From NCBI RefSeq assembly GCF_000278275.1, contig NZ_JH725147.1, positions 1,495,063 through 1,559,062 of the forward strand: a stretch of 64,000 bases of DNA. The letters run 5' to 3'. The notes below the pieces were generated by a model. That model worked only from the letters and a program-made list of their open reading frames with translations, was not told the DNA's origin and did not search any database. The DNA is from Bartonella tamiae Th239 (lineage in GTDB: Bacteria; Pseudomonadota; Alphaproteobacteria; Rhizobiales; Rhizobiaceae). Each line of letters opens with the position of its first letter. The first letter of the stretch is position 1. Position numbers and translations under genes: made by a program. Shown piece by piece: positions 19,040-29,516 of this stretch.

Positions 19040-19131
19040 GCCGATCTTGGGGTTTCAATGACATGGATGGTCTGCCTTACATGGAGATTATTCAACGTAA
19101 AATTTTTAAAGTCGCTCAAAAGGAGGACTCA
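19040..19131 (+). promoter_or_regulatory. ROSE-like RNA thermometer in the hsp20 leader
   Basis: The bases just before the hsp20 ATG read GTCGCTC-AAAAG-GAGGAC (19111-19128). GUC-G-CUC pairs with GAGGAC to give a six-pair stem with one bulged G and a five-base loop, hiding the AGGAGG ribosome binding site. The UCGCU element with a bulged G facing the Shine-Dalgarno is the signature of ROSE thermometers, which control small heat-shock genes in the Rhizobiales. Melting on heating would free the site. The 5' limit is approximate; stems further upstream were not resolved. Confidence 0.7.
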
Positions 19132-19134
19132 AAC

Positions 19135-19623
19135 ATGCGTCAAGTAGACTTTACACCATTATATCGTTCAACCGTAGGTTTTGATCGAATTTTTAATATG
19201 TTTGACTCACAAACACAGCTTGAAAGTGCCCAAACATACCCACCTTATAATATTGAACGTTTAAGTGAAAATTCTTATCGTATCTCTATGGCAGTTGCTG
19301 GTTTTTCAGAAAAAGATATTGATATAGAAGCCCATCGTAATCAATTAACGATCAAAGGTGAAAAAGCACCGGAAAATGATGATCAATCAGGTGATTTTCT
19401 TTACCGAGGAATAGCAGCAAGAGCGTTTGAAAGACGTTTTCAACTTGCTGATCATGTTGAAGTCACAGGAGCAAATCTTCAAAATGGTTTGTTGCATATT
19501 GAACTTAAAAGAGAAATACCTGAAGAAATGAAACCTCGAAAAATTGAGGTTGTGTCCAATGTATCCTTAAACAAAGGTAAAAAATCTCAAAAGAGCCAAA
19601 TTGAGATGGAAGCTGCTGAATAA
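19135..19623 (+). CDS. Hsp20 family small heat shock protein
   Basis: A 162-residue alpha-crystallin-type chaperone resembling IbpA/HspD. The N-terminus MRQVDFTPLYRSTVGFDRIFNMFD is typical of rhizobial class A small heat shock proteins, PPYNIERLSENSYRISMAVAGFSEKDIDIE starts the alpha-crystallin domain, and GLLHIELKREIPEE includes the region before the C-terminal tail. I chose the ATG at 19135 because AGGAGG lies eight bases upstream, although the frame is open 24 codons further. It is preceded by the putative ROSE element and followed by a strong terminator, so it is a single-gene unit. Confidence 0.92.
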   Translation: MRQVDFTPLYRSTVGFDRIFNMFDSQTQLESAQTYPPYNIERLSENSYRISMAVAGFSEKDIDIEAHRNQLTIKGEKAPENDDQSGDFLYRGIAARAFERRFQLADHVEVTGANLQNGLLHIELKREIPEEMKPRKIEVVSNVSLNKGKKSQKSQIEMEAAE

Positions 19624-19646
19624 ATAAATTTAATAATAAATGAGTT

Positions 19647-19680
19647 AAAGGCACAAAGATTCTTTGTGCCTTTTTTATTT
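19647..19680 (+). terminator. intrinsic terminator of hsp20
   Basis: GGCACAAAGA (19650-19659) pairs with TCTTTGTGCC (19661-19670), the preceding AAA extends it, and a run of six T follows. It lies about 25 bases after the hsp20 stop. Confidence 0.93.
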
Positions 19681-19986
19681 TTCACTTTATGACCTATTTT
19701 ACAAAAATTTAGTTTTAAAATTTTATAATATTATAATATCAAGTAACTATTATTTATGTTATAAAATTTATAAATAATTTATAATATAATTTAATTTAAA
19801 CTTATAAATTTATAATATAATTTTAAAATGATTGATTATGTCTTGATCGTTTAGAATTATTCTGACATAGAAAAAAAACGGTTGTCTTTTACAAGATCAA
19901 ACACTTCAAAAGTGTCGCGAATGTCCTTGTGTCATTGCTTATAAAGATGACGTGATTTAATAATATCGAGAATATGAGTTATAAAA
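19681..19986. other. very AT-rich gltB upstream region with a 17-base direct repeat
   Basis: About 300 bases upstream of gltB, almost entirely A and T. The unit AATTTATAATATAATTT occurs at 19776-19792 and again at 19807-19823. Nothing that looks like a gene is present. It may hold the gltB promoter or protein binding sites, but no known operator was recognised. Confidence 0.5.
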
Positions 19987-22900
19987 ATGCATAAAAATAA
20001 TAATTTTAGTAATAATCATTATTTATTTGATAACTTATTGCAAGAAAATTTAAATGTCGCTCATAAATCCTCTTTTGGCTTACCTGAATCTCAAGGCTTA
20101 TATTCATCTAAAAATGAACACGATGCTTGTGGTGTTGGCTTTATAGCTCATCTTAAAAATCAAAAATCGCATAAAGTGGTTGAAGACGGATTACAAATGC
20201 TGGAAAACTTAACCCATAGAGGTGCTGTTGGTGCGGATCCACTAATGGGTGACGGAGCTGGTTTACTGGTTCAAATACCAGATCGTTTTTTTCGTGAAAT
20301 TATGGCATTAAATAATATTCAATTGCCCATTAGCGGTGACTATGCTGTTGGTCATATTTTTATGCCACAAGATGATGCAATGCGTTTGCATATTGAACAA
20401 ATCGTAAAAGAAGTTATTAGCCTTGAAGGTTTAAATTTTATTGCTTTTCGTCATGTTCCCGTTGATAATTCTTCTTTATCAAAAGCCCCCGCCATTGCCG
20501 CAACAGAGCCTGTCCACCGTCAGGTTTTTATTGGACGTAACCGTTCTATTGAATCCGATGAAGCGTTTGAACGTAGATTATTTGTGCTTCGTAAAGTCAT
20601 TTCAAATCGTATTTTTCAAGAAACGGGAGGAAGAGATAATGGGTTTTACATTGTATCTCTTTCAGCACGAACCATTGTCTATAAAGGCATGTTTTTAGCC
20701 TATCAAGTAGGTGCTTATTATAAAGATCTTCAGGATGAGCGATTTGAAAGCGCTATTGCTTTGGTGCATCAACGCTTTTCTACCAACACATTTCCATCAT
20801 GGAAACTTTCTCATCCCTATCGCATGGTTGCACATAATGGTGAAATCAATACTTTGCGCGGCAATGTGAATTGGATGGCGGCACGTCAAGCATCTGTCGA
20901 TTCTGAATTATTTGGAAATGATATTTCAAAATTATGGCCAATTTCTTATGAAGGTCAATCGGATACAGCATGCTTTGATAATGCATTAGAATTTTTATAT
21001 CAGGGTGGTTATTCTCTTGCGCATGCTATGATGATGCTCATACCAGAAGCATGGGCAGGGAATGGTTTGATTAGCCAAGAAAGACGATCTTTTTATGAAT
21101 ATCATGCAGCATTAATGGAACCATGGGATGGCCCAGCTGCTGTCGCATTTACTGATGGCTATCAAATTGGCGCGACATTAGACCGTAATGGTTTAAGACC
21201 TGCTCGTTATATTGTCACCGATGATGATTATGTTATTTTGGCCTCTGAAGCAGGCGTCTTGGACGTTGAAGAAAAGAAAATTATCCGTAAATGGCGGTTG
21301 CAACCAGGACGGATGTTGCTTATCGATTTGAATGAAGGACGCATTGTTTCTGATGAAGAGATTAAATCTCAAATAGCCTCAAAATATCCTTATCAAGAAT
21401 GGTTACGAAATACGCAACTTATCTTAGAAGATCTTGCACCCGTTGAACCAAGATCATTGCGTAAAGATGTTACACTCCTTGATCGCCAACAAACCTTTGG
21501 TTACACGCAAGAAGATACTAAATTGCTACTTTCCCCAATGGCCACGACAGGTCAAGAACCCATCGGGTCAATGGGGGTTGATACACCTATTTCTTCCATG
21601 TCTGATAAGCCAAAGCTTCTTTATAGTTATTTCAAACAAAATTTTGCTCAAGTCACCAATCCTCCGATTGATCCTATTCGTGAAGAATTGGTTATGAGTC
21701 TTGTATCTTTTATTGGTCCACGACCAAATATTTTAGACCTAATTGGCACATCAAAACGCAAACGTTTAGAGGTCCGTCAACCGATATTAACAAATGTTGA
21801 TTTAGAAAAAATCCGTGCAATTGGTCAAACGGAAGACCGTTTTGATACAAAAACACTCGATATTACATATGCTGTTCAAGAAGGTGCAGAAGGCATGAAT
21901 GGTGCTATTTTGCGTCTTTGTGAACGTGCCGAAGCTGCCGTTCATGGCGGTTATAATATTATAATCTTATCCGATCGCCAAGTTGGGCCAGATCGCATTC
22001 CAATTCCTGCATTACTTGCTACTGCGAGCGTGCATCATCATCTAATTCGAAAAGGATTGCGGACATCTGTTGGTTTGGTCGTAGAAACAGGTGAACCAAG
22101 AGAAATCCATCACTTTTGTTGTCTTGCAGGTTATGGTGCAGAAGCAATCAATCCTTATCTCGCATTTGATACACTGATCAATATGCATCAAAATGGTGAA
22201 TTTCCCAAAGAAGTGTCTGAAAAGGAAGTTGTTTCACGTTACATTAAATCGATTGGAAAAGGTATTTTAAAAGTCATGTCCAAAATGGGCATTTCAACAT
22301 ATCAATCCTATTGTGGAGCTCAAATTTTTGATGCTGTTGGTTTAAAACAGTCTTTTATCGATCAATTCTTTACAGGCACATCAAGTGCTATCGAAGGAGT
22401 GGATTTAAAAGAAATTGCTGACGAAACAGTTGCACGTCATTTAGCCGCATTTAGTGATGATCCACTTTTAAGAAATGCTTTAGATATTGGTGGTGAATAT
22501 TCTTATCGTATTCGTGGTGAGGCACATATATGGTCGCCCGATGCTGTTGCTGATTTACAACATGCTGTGCGAACATCTAATCCAAAAATTTTTACGCAAT
22601 ATTCTAAACGTATTGATAGTCAATCAACACAAGCAAAAACCATCCGCGGTCTTTTTCACATTAAAACTGCACAAGAGCGTGGAGCAAAAGCAATCTCTAT
22701 TAACGAGGTTGAGTCAGCTACTGAAATTGTTAAGCGTTTTTCAACAGGAGCGATGTCTTTTGGATCCATCTCACGAGAAGCGCATACAACACTTGCTAGA
22801 GCAATGAATACGATTGGTGGAAAATCAAACACTGGAGAAGGAGGGGAAGAGCCAGATCGTTTTTATCCGAGCCCAGATGGACGAGCAAACATTGAACGTT

Positions 22901-24714
22901 CAGCAATTAAGCAAGTGGCCTCGGGTCGATTTGGTGTGACGACGGAATATCTTGTTAATTCAGATGTCATTCAAATTAAAGTTGCACAAGGAGCAAAACC
23001 AGGTGAGGGAGGTCAATTGCCAGGACATAAGGTTGATGCGATCATCGCTAAAACACGGCATTCGACGCCTGGTGTTGGTTTGATTTCACCACCACCACAT
23101 CATGATATTTATTCCATTGAAGACCTTGCGCAGCTCATATACGATTTAAAAAATGTAAATGAAAAAGCAAATATTTCAGTAAAGCTTGTTTCAGAAGTAG
23201 GTGTTGGTACTGTTGCCGCAGGTGTTGCAAAAGCGCGTGCTGATCATATCACTATCTCAGGATATGATGGTGGCACAGGGGCTTCTCCCTTAACGTCTTT
23301 AAAAAATGCAGGGTCCCCTTGGGAAATGGGATTGGCTGAAACACAACAAACACTTGTTCTCAATGGCTTGCGTTCACGTGTTGCCTTGCAAGTTGATGGA
23401 GGTTTACGTACAGGTAGAGATGTAGTCATTGGAGCTTTGCTTGGTGCAGACGAATTTGGATTTGCAACTGCTCCTTTAATTGCATCTGGTTGTATCATGA
23501 TGCGAAAATGCCATTTAAATACTTGTCCTGTAGGCGTTGCAACACAAGATCCTGTTTTGCGTAAACGCTTTAAAGGTACCCCCGAACATGTCATTAATTT
23601 CTTTTTCTACTTGGCTGAAGAAGTGCGAGCTTTATTAGCTGATATGGGATTTAAACATCTTAATGATATTATTGGTCAATCTGACCTTTTGGATAAGCAA
23701 CCTGCAATAGAACATTGGAAAGCTCAAGGGCTTGATTTTAGTCGTATTTTTTATAAACCAGATGCTGAAAAACGCGAAATCTACCATACAGAACGTCAAC
23801 AACATCCAATTAATGATATTCTTGATCGACAATTAATCGAAAAATCCTTAGCTGCTTTAAATAATAAAACACCCGTTACATTTGAAACAGCAATTCGTAA
23901 TGTCGATCGATCTGTCGGAGCAATGCTGTCAGGAGAATTGGTACGTCGTTTTCGCCATAACGGACTTCCTGATAACACAATTTCCATTCAATTTAATGGA
24001 ACAGCAGGTCAATCTTTTGGCGCATTTTTAGCCAAAGGCATAAGTTTTGAGTTAATTGGGGCTGGAAATGACTATGTTGGCAAGGGTCTGTCAGGAGGTA
24101 AAATTATTGTACGTCCTCCCGAAGAATCAACAATTGAAGCCCAAAATTCTATCATTGTCGGTAATACAGTTTTATATGGAGGCGTTGAAGGTGAATGCTA
24201 CTTTAATGGTATTGCTGGTGAACGTTTTGCTGTTCGTAATTCAGGAGTTGCTGCTGTTGTTGAAGGTGTAGGCGATCATGGTTGTGAATATATGACTGGT
24301 GGCGTGGTTGTTGTCATTGGTCAAACGGGGCGAAATTTTGCTGCTGGTATGTCTGGTGGTGTTGCTTATGTTCTTGATGAAAATGGTGATTTCTCCGCAC
24401 GTTGTAATATGGCAATGGTTGAATTGGAACCTGTACCAGAAGAAGATGATATTTTAGAGAAATTACATCACTTAGGCGGTGATATTATGCACAAAGGCCG
24501 TGTTGATGTCTCCGCGAATATGACAAAACATGATGAAGAACGTTTAGTCCAGATGATCTCTAATCATCATCATTATACAGGGTCAAAGCGTGCAAAAGAA
24601 ATTCTTGATCATTGGGAAGAATTTCGTTCAAAATTTGTGAAAGTCATGCCGGTTGAATATCGTCGTGCTTTGCAAGAAATGGAACAAATGCGGGTTGGAA
24701 CAGCCACGCAATAA
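19987..24714 (+). CDS. gltB: glutamate synthase large subunit
   Basis: GltB is the large subunit of NADPH-dependent glutamate synthase, converting glutamine and 2-oxoglutarate to two glutamates. The 1575-residue protein has the full family length. The class II amidotransferase domain starts at Cys48 in EHDACGVGF, so the first 47 residues are a propeptide to be removed. The central FMN domain follows, with [11 protein letters not shown] and [15 protein letters not shown], then the [3Fe-4S] cysteines in [15 protein letters not shown], and the C-terminal GXGXG beta-helix domain. It is followed by gltD after about 45 bases. Confidence 0.97.
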   Translation: MHKNNNFSNNHYLFDNLLQENLNVAHKSSFGLPESQGLYSSKNEHDACGVGFIAHLKNQKSHKVVEDGLQMLENLTHRGAVGADPLMGDGAGLLVQIPDRFFREIMALNNIQLPISGDYAVGHIFMPQDDAMRLHIEQIVKEVISLEGLNFIAFRHVPVDNSSLSKAPAIAATEPVHRQVFIGRNRSIESDEAFERRLFVLRKVISNRIFQETGGRDNGFYIVSLSARTIVYKGMFLAYQVGAYYKDLQDERFESAIALVHQRFSTNTFPSWKLSHPYRMVAHNGEINTLRGNVNWMAARQASVDSELFGNDISKLWPISYEGQSDTACFDNALEFLYQGGYSLAHAMMMLIPEAWAGNGLISQERRSFYEYHAALMEPWDGPAAVAFTDGYQIGATLDRNGLRPARYIVTDDDYVILASEAGVLDVEEKKIIRKWRLQPGRMLLIDLNEGRIVSDEEIKSQIASKYPYQEWLRNTQLILEDLAPVEPRSLRKDVTLLDRQQTFGYTQEDTKLLLSPMATTGQEPIGSMGVDTPISSMSDKPKLLYSYFKQNFAQVTNPPIDPIREELVMSLVSFIGPRPNILDLIGTSKRKRLEVRQPILTNVDLEKIRAIGQTEDRFDTKTLDITYAVQEGAEGMNGAILRLCERAEAAVHGGYNIIILSDRQVGPDRIPIPALLATASVHHHLIRKGLRTSVGLVVETGEPREIHHFCCLAGYGAEAINPYLAFDTLINMHQNGEFPKEVSEKEVVSRYIKSIGKGILKVMSKMGISTYQSYCGAQIFDAVGLKQSFIDQFFTGTSSAIEGVDLKEIADETVARHLAAFSDDPLLRNALDIGGEYSYRIRGEAHIWSPDAVADLQHAVRTSNPKIFTQYSKRIDSQSTQAKTIRGLFHIKTAQERGAKAISINEVESATEIVKRFSTGAMSFGSISREAHTTLARAMNTIGGKSNTGEGGEEPDRFYPSPDGRANIERSAIKQVASGRFGVTTEYLVNSDVIQIKVAQGAKPGEGGQLPGHKVDAIIAKTRHSTPGVGLISPPPHHDIYSIEDLAQLIYDLKNVNEKANISVKLVSEVGVGTVAAGVAKARADHITISGYDGGTGASPLTSLKNAGSPWEMGLAETQQTLVLNGLRSRVALQVDGGLRTGRDVVIGALLGADEFGFATAPLIASGCIMMRKCHLNTCPVGVATQDPVLRKRFKGTPEHVINFFFYLAEEVRALLADMGFKHLNDIIGQSDLLDKQPAIEHWKAQGLDFSRIFYKPDAEKREIYHTERQQHPINDILDRQLIEKSLAALNNKTPVTFETAIRNVDRSVGAMLSGELVRRFRHNGLPDNTISIQFNGTAGQSFGAFLAKGISFELIGAGNDYVGKGLSGGKIIVRPPEESTIEAQNSIIVGNTVLYGGVEGECYFNGIAGERFAVRNSGVAAVVEGVGDHGCEYMTGGVVVVIGQTGRNFAAGMSGGVAYVLDENGDFSARCNMAMVELEPVPEEDDILEKLHHLGGDIMHKGRVDVSANMTKHDEERLVQMISNHHHYTGSKRAKEILDHWEEFRSKFVKVMPVEYRRALQEMEQMRVGTATQ

Positions 24715-24758
24715 CCTAAATCCGCTTATCGCTATTATATTGAAATAGGAAACAAAAA

Positions 24759-26213
24759 ATGGGAAAAGTTACCGGTTTTCTGGAGATTGATCGTCAATCC
24801 CAAAAATATCAGCCTGCATCGGATCGGATTCGTCATTTTAAAGAATTTGCTATTCCTATGAATGATGATGAAGTACAAAAACAGGCTGCCCGTTGTATGG
24901 ATTGTGGTATTCCTTTTTGTCATGGTTCAACTGGATGTCCAGTACATAATCAAATTCCTGATTGGAATGATCTTGTCTATCAAGACAATTGGGAAATTGC
25001 GATCAACAATTTGTTTTCCACAAACAATTTTCCTGAATTTACAGGTCGTATATGTCCAGCACCATGTGAAGAAGCATGTACGCTTAATTTAGAAGATGTT
25101 CCAGTAACAATAAAAACAATTGAGCAAACATTGGCCGATAAAGCTTTTGCTTTAGGGTATTTAAAACCACAATCAGCCAAAGAAAAAACAGGAAAAACAA
25201 TCGCCATCATTGGCTCGGGTCCTTCAGGCTTGGCTGCTGCACAACAGCTTTCAAGAGTTGGTCACAATGTTCATGTGTACGAAAGAGAAAATCGTCCAGG
25301 AGGGCTTTTACGTTATGGAATTCCAGACTTTAAAATGGAAAAATATCTTATTGATCGTCGAATTATGCAAATGGAAGGTGAGGGCGTAACATTTTATTGT
25401 AATGTTCACATAGGAACGGATCAATCGATAGATAATCTATTACAAAGCTATGATGCGGTTCTTTATTGTGGCGGCGCTGAAATGCCTAGAAAAGTTGACA
25501 TTCCCGGTTCTCATTTTAATGGTGTTTATGATGCAATGCCGTATCTTGTACAACAAAACAAACGAGTGGGGGGAGAATCAATAGAATCCACAGGTTGGCC
25601 TTCTCAACCAATTTTGGCGGAAGGAAAGCATGTTGTTGTTATTGGTGGGGGTGATACGGCATCTGACTGTATGGGCACAGCATTTCGTCAAGGTGCTGTA
25701 AAGGTTACCCAATTGGATATTCGCCCTAAACCACCTGAACGTGAAGATAAATTAGCCGTTTGGCCTTATTGGAGCACAAAAATGCGTATTTCAACCAGTC
25801 AAGCAGAAGGTGCTTTACGTGAATTTCAGGTAGCAACTCTTGAATTCATCGGTGATGAAAATCATCTGACCCATGTAAAATGCTGTCAGGTGGATGAAAA
25901 GCGTTTACCAATAGAAGGAAGTGAGTTTTATATCACTGCTGATCTTGCTTTTACTGCTATTGGTTTTTCTGGTCCTTTTGAACATGGTGTTTGCCAACAG
26001 TTAGGGGATCGTTTGAAAATGAAAACAAATAGTCGTGGGGCTCGCTCTGTACTTGCTAATGATAGAGATTATCAAACCTCTGTCAAAAAACTTTTTTGTG
26101 CTGGAGATGTCAGAAGAGGACAATCATTAGTTGTCTGGGCAATTCGTGAAGGGCGGCAAGCTGCACGATCAATCGATGAATTTTTAATGGGAAAAACATT
26201 GCTTCCTCTATAA
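24759..26213 (+). CDS. gltD: glutamate synthase small subunit
   Basis: GltD carries FAD and two [4Fe-4S] clusters and passes electrons from NADPH to GltB. The 484-residue protein begins [13 protein letters not shown] as usual. N-terminal cysteine motifs are [20 protein letters not shown] and [10 protein letters not shown]. The FAD-binding fold is [12 protein letters not shown] near residue 150, the NADPH fold [16 protein letters not shown] near 290, and the C-terminal FAD block is [21 protein letters not shown]. It forms the gltBD operon with the gene before it. Confidence 0.97.
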   Translation: MGKVTGFLEIDRQSQKYQPASDRIRHFKEFAIPMNDDEVQKQAARCMDCGIPFCHGSTGCPVHNQIPDWNDLVYQDNWEIAINNLFSTNNFPEFTGRICPAPCEEACTLNLEDVPVTIKTIEQTLADKAFALGYLKPQSAKEKTGKTIAIIGSGPSGLAAAQQLSRVGHNVHVYERENRPGGLLRYGIPDFKMEKYLIDRRIMQMEGEGVTFYCNVHIGTDQSIDNLLQSYDAVLYCGGAEMPRKVDIPGSHFNGVYDAMPYLVQQNKRVGGESIESTGWPSQPILAEGKHVVVIGGGDTASDCMGTAFRQGAVKVTQLDIRPKPPEREDKLAVWPYWSTKMRISTSQAEGALREFQVATLEFIGDENHLTHVKCCQVDEKRLPIEGSEFYITADLAFTAIGFSGPFEHGVCQQLGDRLKMKTNSRGARSVLANDRDYQTSVKKLFCAGDVRRGQSLVVWAIREGRQAARSIDEFLMGKTLLPL

Positions 26214-26301
26214 ACGGTATGGGCTTAGATAAGATTCCATATTAACATGATAAATGTCGAAGCGAATAAATTTAAGATAAAAATATGAAATGTCTAAAAA
26301 A

Positions 26302-26378
<77 letters not shown>

Positions 26379-26549
26379 AACCGACAAAAGACCTAATTTA
26401 CTGAGATTATAAAGGCAAGTAAAAAATTCATAATAAAGATGAAAACTAATGAACAAATATTGATTTTTAACATTTGAATGAAGATAATATTAAAGCGAAC
26501 TTTATAAATATAGGTTTTATTATTTCCATTTGATAATGCTGAAGATTTC

Positions 26550-26587
26550 TTATAAATAAGGGCACGAATAAAACATCATTCGCACCC
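26550..26587 (-). terminator. terminator of the ankyrin gene
   Basis: On the minus strand GGGTGCGAAT (26587-26578) pairs with ATTCGTGCCC (26569-26560), using two G-U pairs, and is followed by TTATTTAT. It lies about 30 bases past the stop of the ankyrin repeat gene. Confidence 0.7.
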
Positions 26588-26619
26588 TCTTGTTTGATCA
26601 TAACGATAAGATTTCATTC

Positions 26620-27303
26620 TTATTTGGAATGTTTCTCTAAAACAGCAGCAACATTTTTTTGTCCACGATTTTTTGCATGATCAAGAGCTGTCATACCTTT
26701 TTTATCTTTAATTGAAGCATCTGCTCCATGATCAAGTAAAAGTTTGGTTATCTCGACATATTTTTTGCTACCATCACCCAAAATAACTGTTTCTAAAAGT
26801 GCAGTCCATCCAAGATTATTGATGTGATCAACGTCAACACCAGCTTCTAATAATGTTTTGACTGTTTCCACATGACCGCGTTCACAAGCAGGGATCAGTG
26901 CAGTTCCACCATAACGATTAACACTCTTTAAATCTGCACCATGTTCAAGTGTCATTTTTAGAATTTCAAGATGTCCACGCGCTCCAGCGTAGAGATAAGG
27001 GCTATCTTGAATACCATCTTTTGCATTAACATCAGCACCAGCTTGTATCAGCATACGTGCAATATCGACATCATTCTCATGTGTCGCAATAAGCAAAGGT
27101 GTTGCACCACTTCTATCACGTTGCTCTAAAGAAGCTTTAGACTTTATAAGTGCTTCAACACCAGCTTTATCGTGTTTTTTAACAGCATCAATCAATGATG
27201 CATTATTTGTAGTGTTTTGAGCGTTCACCATTGTTGCTCCTCCTGCAAGCATCACTGACATAGCTATCGATAAGACCGCCGTTTTCATTGTTTTTTTAAG
27301 CAT
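26620..27303 (-). CDS. secreted ankyrin repeat protein
   Basis: A 227-residue protein with a Sec signal peptide (positive MLKKTMK, hydrophobic core, cleavage after NAQ or VNA) followed by about five ankyrin repeats, recognisable by GATPLLIATHENDVDIARMLIQAGADVNAKD, HLEILKMTLEHGADL and YVEITKLLLDHGADASIKDKKG. It should be periplasmic or exported. The start at 27301-27303 is preferred because AAAGGGAA lies eight bases upstream; the frame is open 20 codons further. The repeats point to protein binding; the partner is unknown. A terminator follows, so it is a single-gene unit. Confidence 0.85.
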   Translation of the reverse strand: MLKKTMKTAVLSIAMSVMLAGGATMVNAQNTTNNASLIDAVKKHDKAGVEALIKSKASLEQRDRSGATPLLIATHENDVDIARMLIQAGADVNAKDGIQDSPYLYAGARGHLEILKMTLEHGADLKSVNRYGGTALIPACERGHVETVKTLLEAGVDVDHINNLGWTALLETVILGDGSKKYVEITKLLLDHGADASIKDKKGMTALDHAKNRGQKNVAAVLEKHSK

Positions 27304-27516
27304 TGAAAATTCCCTTTTGTTAAAAGCTTTTTTAATAATTAGATTAAATAATGAAAATATCAAGGCAATGATATTTTTTTAAAAAATTAATAGTTAATTT
27401 CATATAATTATTGAATATGCTTATTGTATTTAACTAACTTAAAAACATTAAATAGCATAAATTTTTAATTTCATCTTTAAAAACGGATTATATATCTTAT
27501 CACTTTTTAAAATATA

Positions 27517-27939
27517 TCATGGATGTTCGTTTTTTTTGCTATCATCTATTTTCTGATCAGACGTTGATGCTGACTTTATATAAGCAATGAGATCGTCAAT
27601 ATCATCATCGTTTTGCAATCTTACTGTAGCCATTCTAGTACCTTTAATCATAGCGCGTGGATTATGAAGATATGTTATTAAATTTTCTCGATCCCACATT
27701 AAACCATTCTCACCTGCATTGGTCATAGCAGGTGAAAAGTTATATCCTTTTAAGGAACCTGCTTGTCGTCCAATGACGTTTAATAAAGTTGGTCCGACTT
27801 TATTGTTTGGTTTATCAATATTATGACAGACGCTACACCTTTTAAAAATTAATTTTCCTTTTTCAATATCAGCTGAAAAAGCATTATTTAAAAAAAGACA
27901 CGATGATATTAATATAAAAAAAGTTAGCCAATAGCGCAT
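27517..27939 (-). CDS. c-type cytochrome, class I
   Basis: A 140-residue soluble cytochrome c. It has a signal peptide MRYWLTFFILISSCLFLNNA with cleavage near FSA, the haem-binding CSVCH, the KVGPTLLNVIGRQAG loop, a candidate axial Met in RMATVRL, and the C-terminal helix DDIDDLIAYIKS. These fit the cytochrome c2/c552 type. The start is the ATG at 27937-27939 with GCAGGAAA just upstream. No oxidase gene lies nearby, so its electron partners are unknown. It stands alone on the minus strand. Confidence 0.9.
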   Translation of the reverse strand: MRYWLTFFILISSCLFLNNAFSADIEKGKLIFKRCSVCHNIDKPNNKVGPTLLNVIGRQAGSLKGYNFSPAMTNAGENGLMWDRENLITYLHNPRAMIKGTRMATVRLQNDDDIDDLIAYIKSASTSDQKIDDSKKNEHP

Positions 27940-28153
27940 ATGAATTTCCTGCAATCACATTGCACTTACAAAAATATTCACTTATTATTGTGATCGTCTT
28001 GTTATCAATGTGATTATATCGTATTTTATAAGTTCTTTATTTATTATCATTGAGATCAAAGATAAATCAATGTTTGTATTTGCTACATCTTGACGCGCCA
28101 AATAGCGCTTACCATATAATCTTAAAATTATTTAACATGCAAAAGAGCTTAAA

Positions 28154-28531
28154 ATGGGTCGTTTTTCAGTTATTACTTTAACACAAGCCGCACAAAACCG
28201 TGTAGTGGAAATTATGGAAAATAATAACGTTCACGGCATCATTATTGGTGTTAAAAAAGGCGGTTGTGCGGGAATGGAATATACAGTTGATCTTGCTACA
28301 ACAGACATTAAAAATGCCGACATTGTCGAATTTGATAGGGCGCGTGTGTATATTGCCCGTGAAGCTGTTCTCTTTCTTTTAGGTACACAAATGGACTATG
28401 AAATAGGAACATTAAGGACAGGTTTTGTGTTTAATAATCCTAATCAAACTTCAGCTTGTGGCTGTGGTGAATCAGTAGAAATTCGTCCTGCATCACAAAG
28501 CGCATTAGAAAATGTAACGTCATCAACATAA
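28154..28531 (+). CDS. sufA: A-type iron-sulfur carrier SufA
   Basis: A 125-residue HesB/IscA-type carrier that takes up a [2Fe-2S] or [4Fe-4S] cluster and hands it to client proteins. Three conserved cysteines are present: one in KKGGCAGMEY and two in SACGCGES. The blocks VKKGGCAGMEYTVDL and FLLGTQMDYE and FVFNNPNQTSACGCG match the SufA that closes the suf operon in alpha-proteobacteria. Here it stands alone, without other suf genes, so the alternative is an IscA/ErpA-type name; the family call is secure. Confidence 0.9.
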   Translation: MGRFSVITLTQAAQNRVVEIMENNNVHGIIIGVKKGGCAGMEYTVDLATTDIKNADIVEFDRARVYIAREAVLFLLGTQMDYEIGTLRTGFVFNNPNQTSACGCGESVEIRPASQSALENVTSST

Positions 28532-28556
28532 AATTTTGTATCGAAATAGTGAAGAT

Positions 28557-29432
28557 TTAAACTTCCATTTTTTTACATTTAAAATATTTTTTTGATTTAA
28601 ATATTTTTTTTGCGTCTTTCCAAAGAATCAACATGTCTTCTAGAGATGTTTCTTCAAAGGTAGTTTTTTTATCATTTAAATAATTTTCGATATAATCAAA
28701 TCGAGAACGAAATTTATGATTGGTTCGATTTAAAGCATCATCTGGATCTATTTCTAATTTGCGTGCTATATTAAGAAGAGCAAAATAAGTATCGCCGAAT
28801 TCTTCCAATATAGTATCGTGATCTGAAGCAGAAATAGCCTCTTTCAATTCATAAATTTCTTCTTGAAATTTATTGATAAAGGATTGAATATTGTCCCACT
28901 CAAACCCAACTTTTGCAGCCTGATTAAGAAGTTCAACCGATTCTTTTTGTTTTGACTGTGCTGTTTTGACACTTCCTAAATACCCATTAGGCGTGTCATC
29001 ATTTAGTCCTAATTTAAGTCGTCTTTCGCGTCTCATATGCTTTTCATATTGTTTAACTTCTTGCCAATATTTTTTATGCTCTTCTTCTGTTAAATGATGA
29101 TTTGATCTCAATAAATGGGGATGACGACGAATAAGTTTTGCAGTTATTGAATAAACGATATCGCCAAAATCAAAACTTTTTTCTTCACTGGCAAGAGTTG
29201 CATAATATACAATTTGTAACAAGAGATCACCAAGTTCTTCACAAAGATCATCCCTATCATGACGATGAATTGCATCAATAACTTCGTAAACTTCTTCCAA
29301 TGTATAGGGAATAATAGTCTCAAATGTTTGCTTCTTATCCCAAACATATCCATTTTCAGTATCTCGCAAAATCGATAAGATCTGAAGCAAAACCTTAATG
29401 TCACGAGATGGTTTCATTGTATTATCTGACAT
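28557..29432 (-). CDS. mazG: nucleoside triphosphate pyrophosphohydrolase MazG
   Basis: MazG hydrolyses (d)NTPs to NMPs and pyrophosphate, removing noncanonical nucleotides. The 291-residue protein carries the two tandem MazG domains of the long form. The first shows TLEEVYEVIDAI and LCEELGDLLLQIVYYA (the EExxE...ExxD metal site); the second shows FQEEIYELKEAI and ILEEFGDTYFALLNIARKL. The start ATG at 29430-29432 has GGGTG eight bases upstream; a GTG seven codons earlier is also open. It converges with sufA and is divergent from galE. Confidence 0.9.
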   Translation of the reverse strand: MSDNTMKPSRDIKVLLQILSILRDTENGYVWDKKQTFETIIPYTLEEVYEVIDAIHRHDRDDLCEELGDLLLQIVYYATLASEEKSFDFGDIVYSITAKLIRRHPHLLRSNHHLTEEEHKKYWQEVKQYEKHMRRERRLKLGLNDDTPNGYLGSVKTAQSKQKESVELLNQAAKVGFEWDNIQSFINKFQEEIYELKEAISASDHDTILEEFGDTYFALLNIARKLEIDPDDALNRTNHKFRSRFDYIENYLNDKKTTFEETSLEDMLILWKDAKKIFKSKKYFKCKKMEV

Positions 29433-29516
29433 AAAATTGCACCCAATTTTCACTCTTGCGTTGCTTTTTAATCAATAGCATAAGATAAATATAATGAATG
29501 ATAAAAAGGACATCAT

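Noticed and set aside
28154-28531. sufA as evidence for a suf operon in the window
   Set aside because: No sufB, C, D or S gene is adjacent; the gene is isolated.
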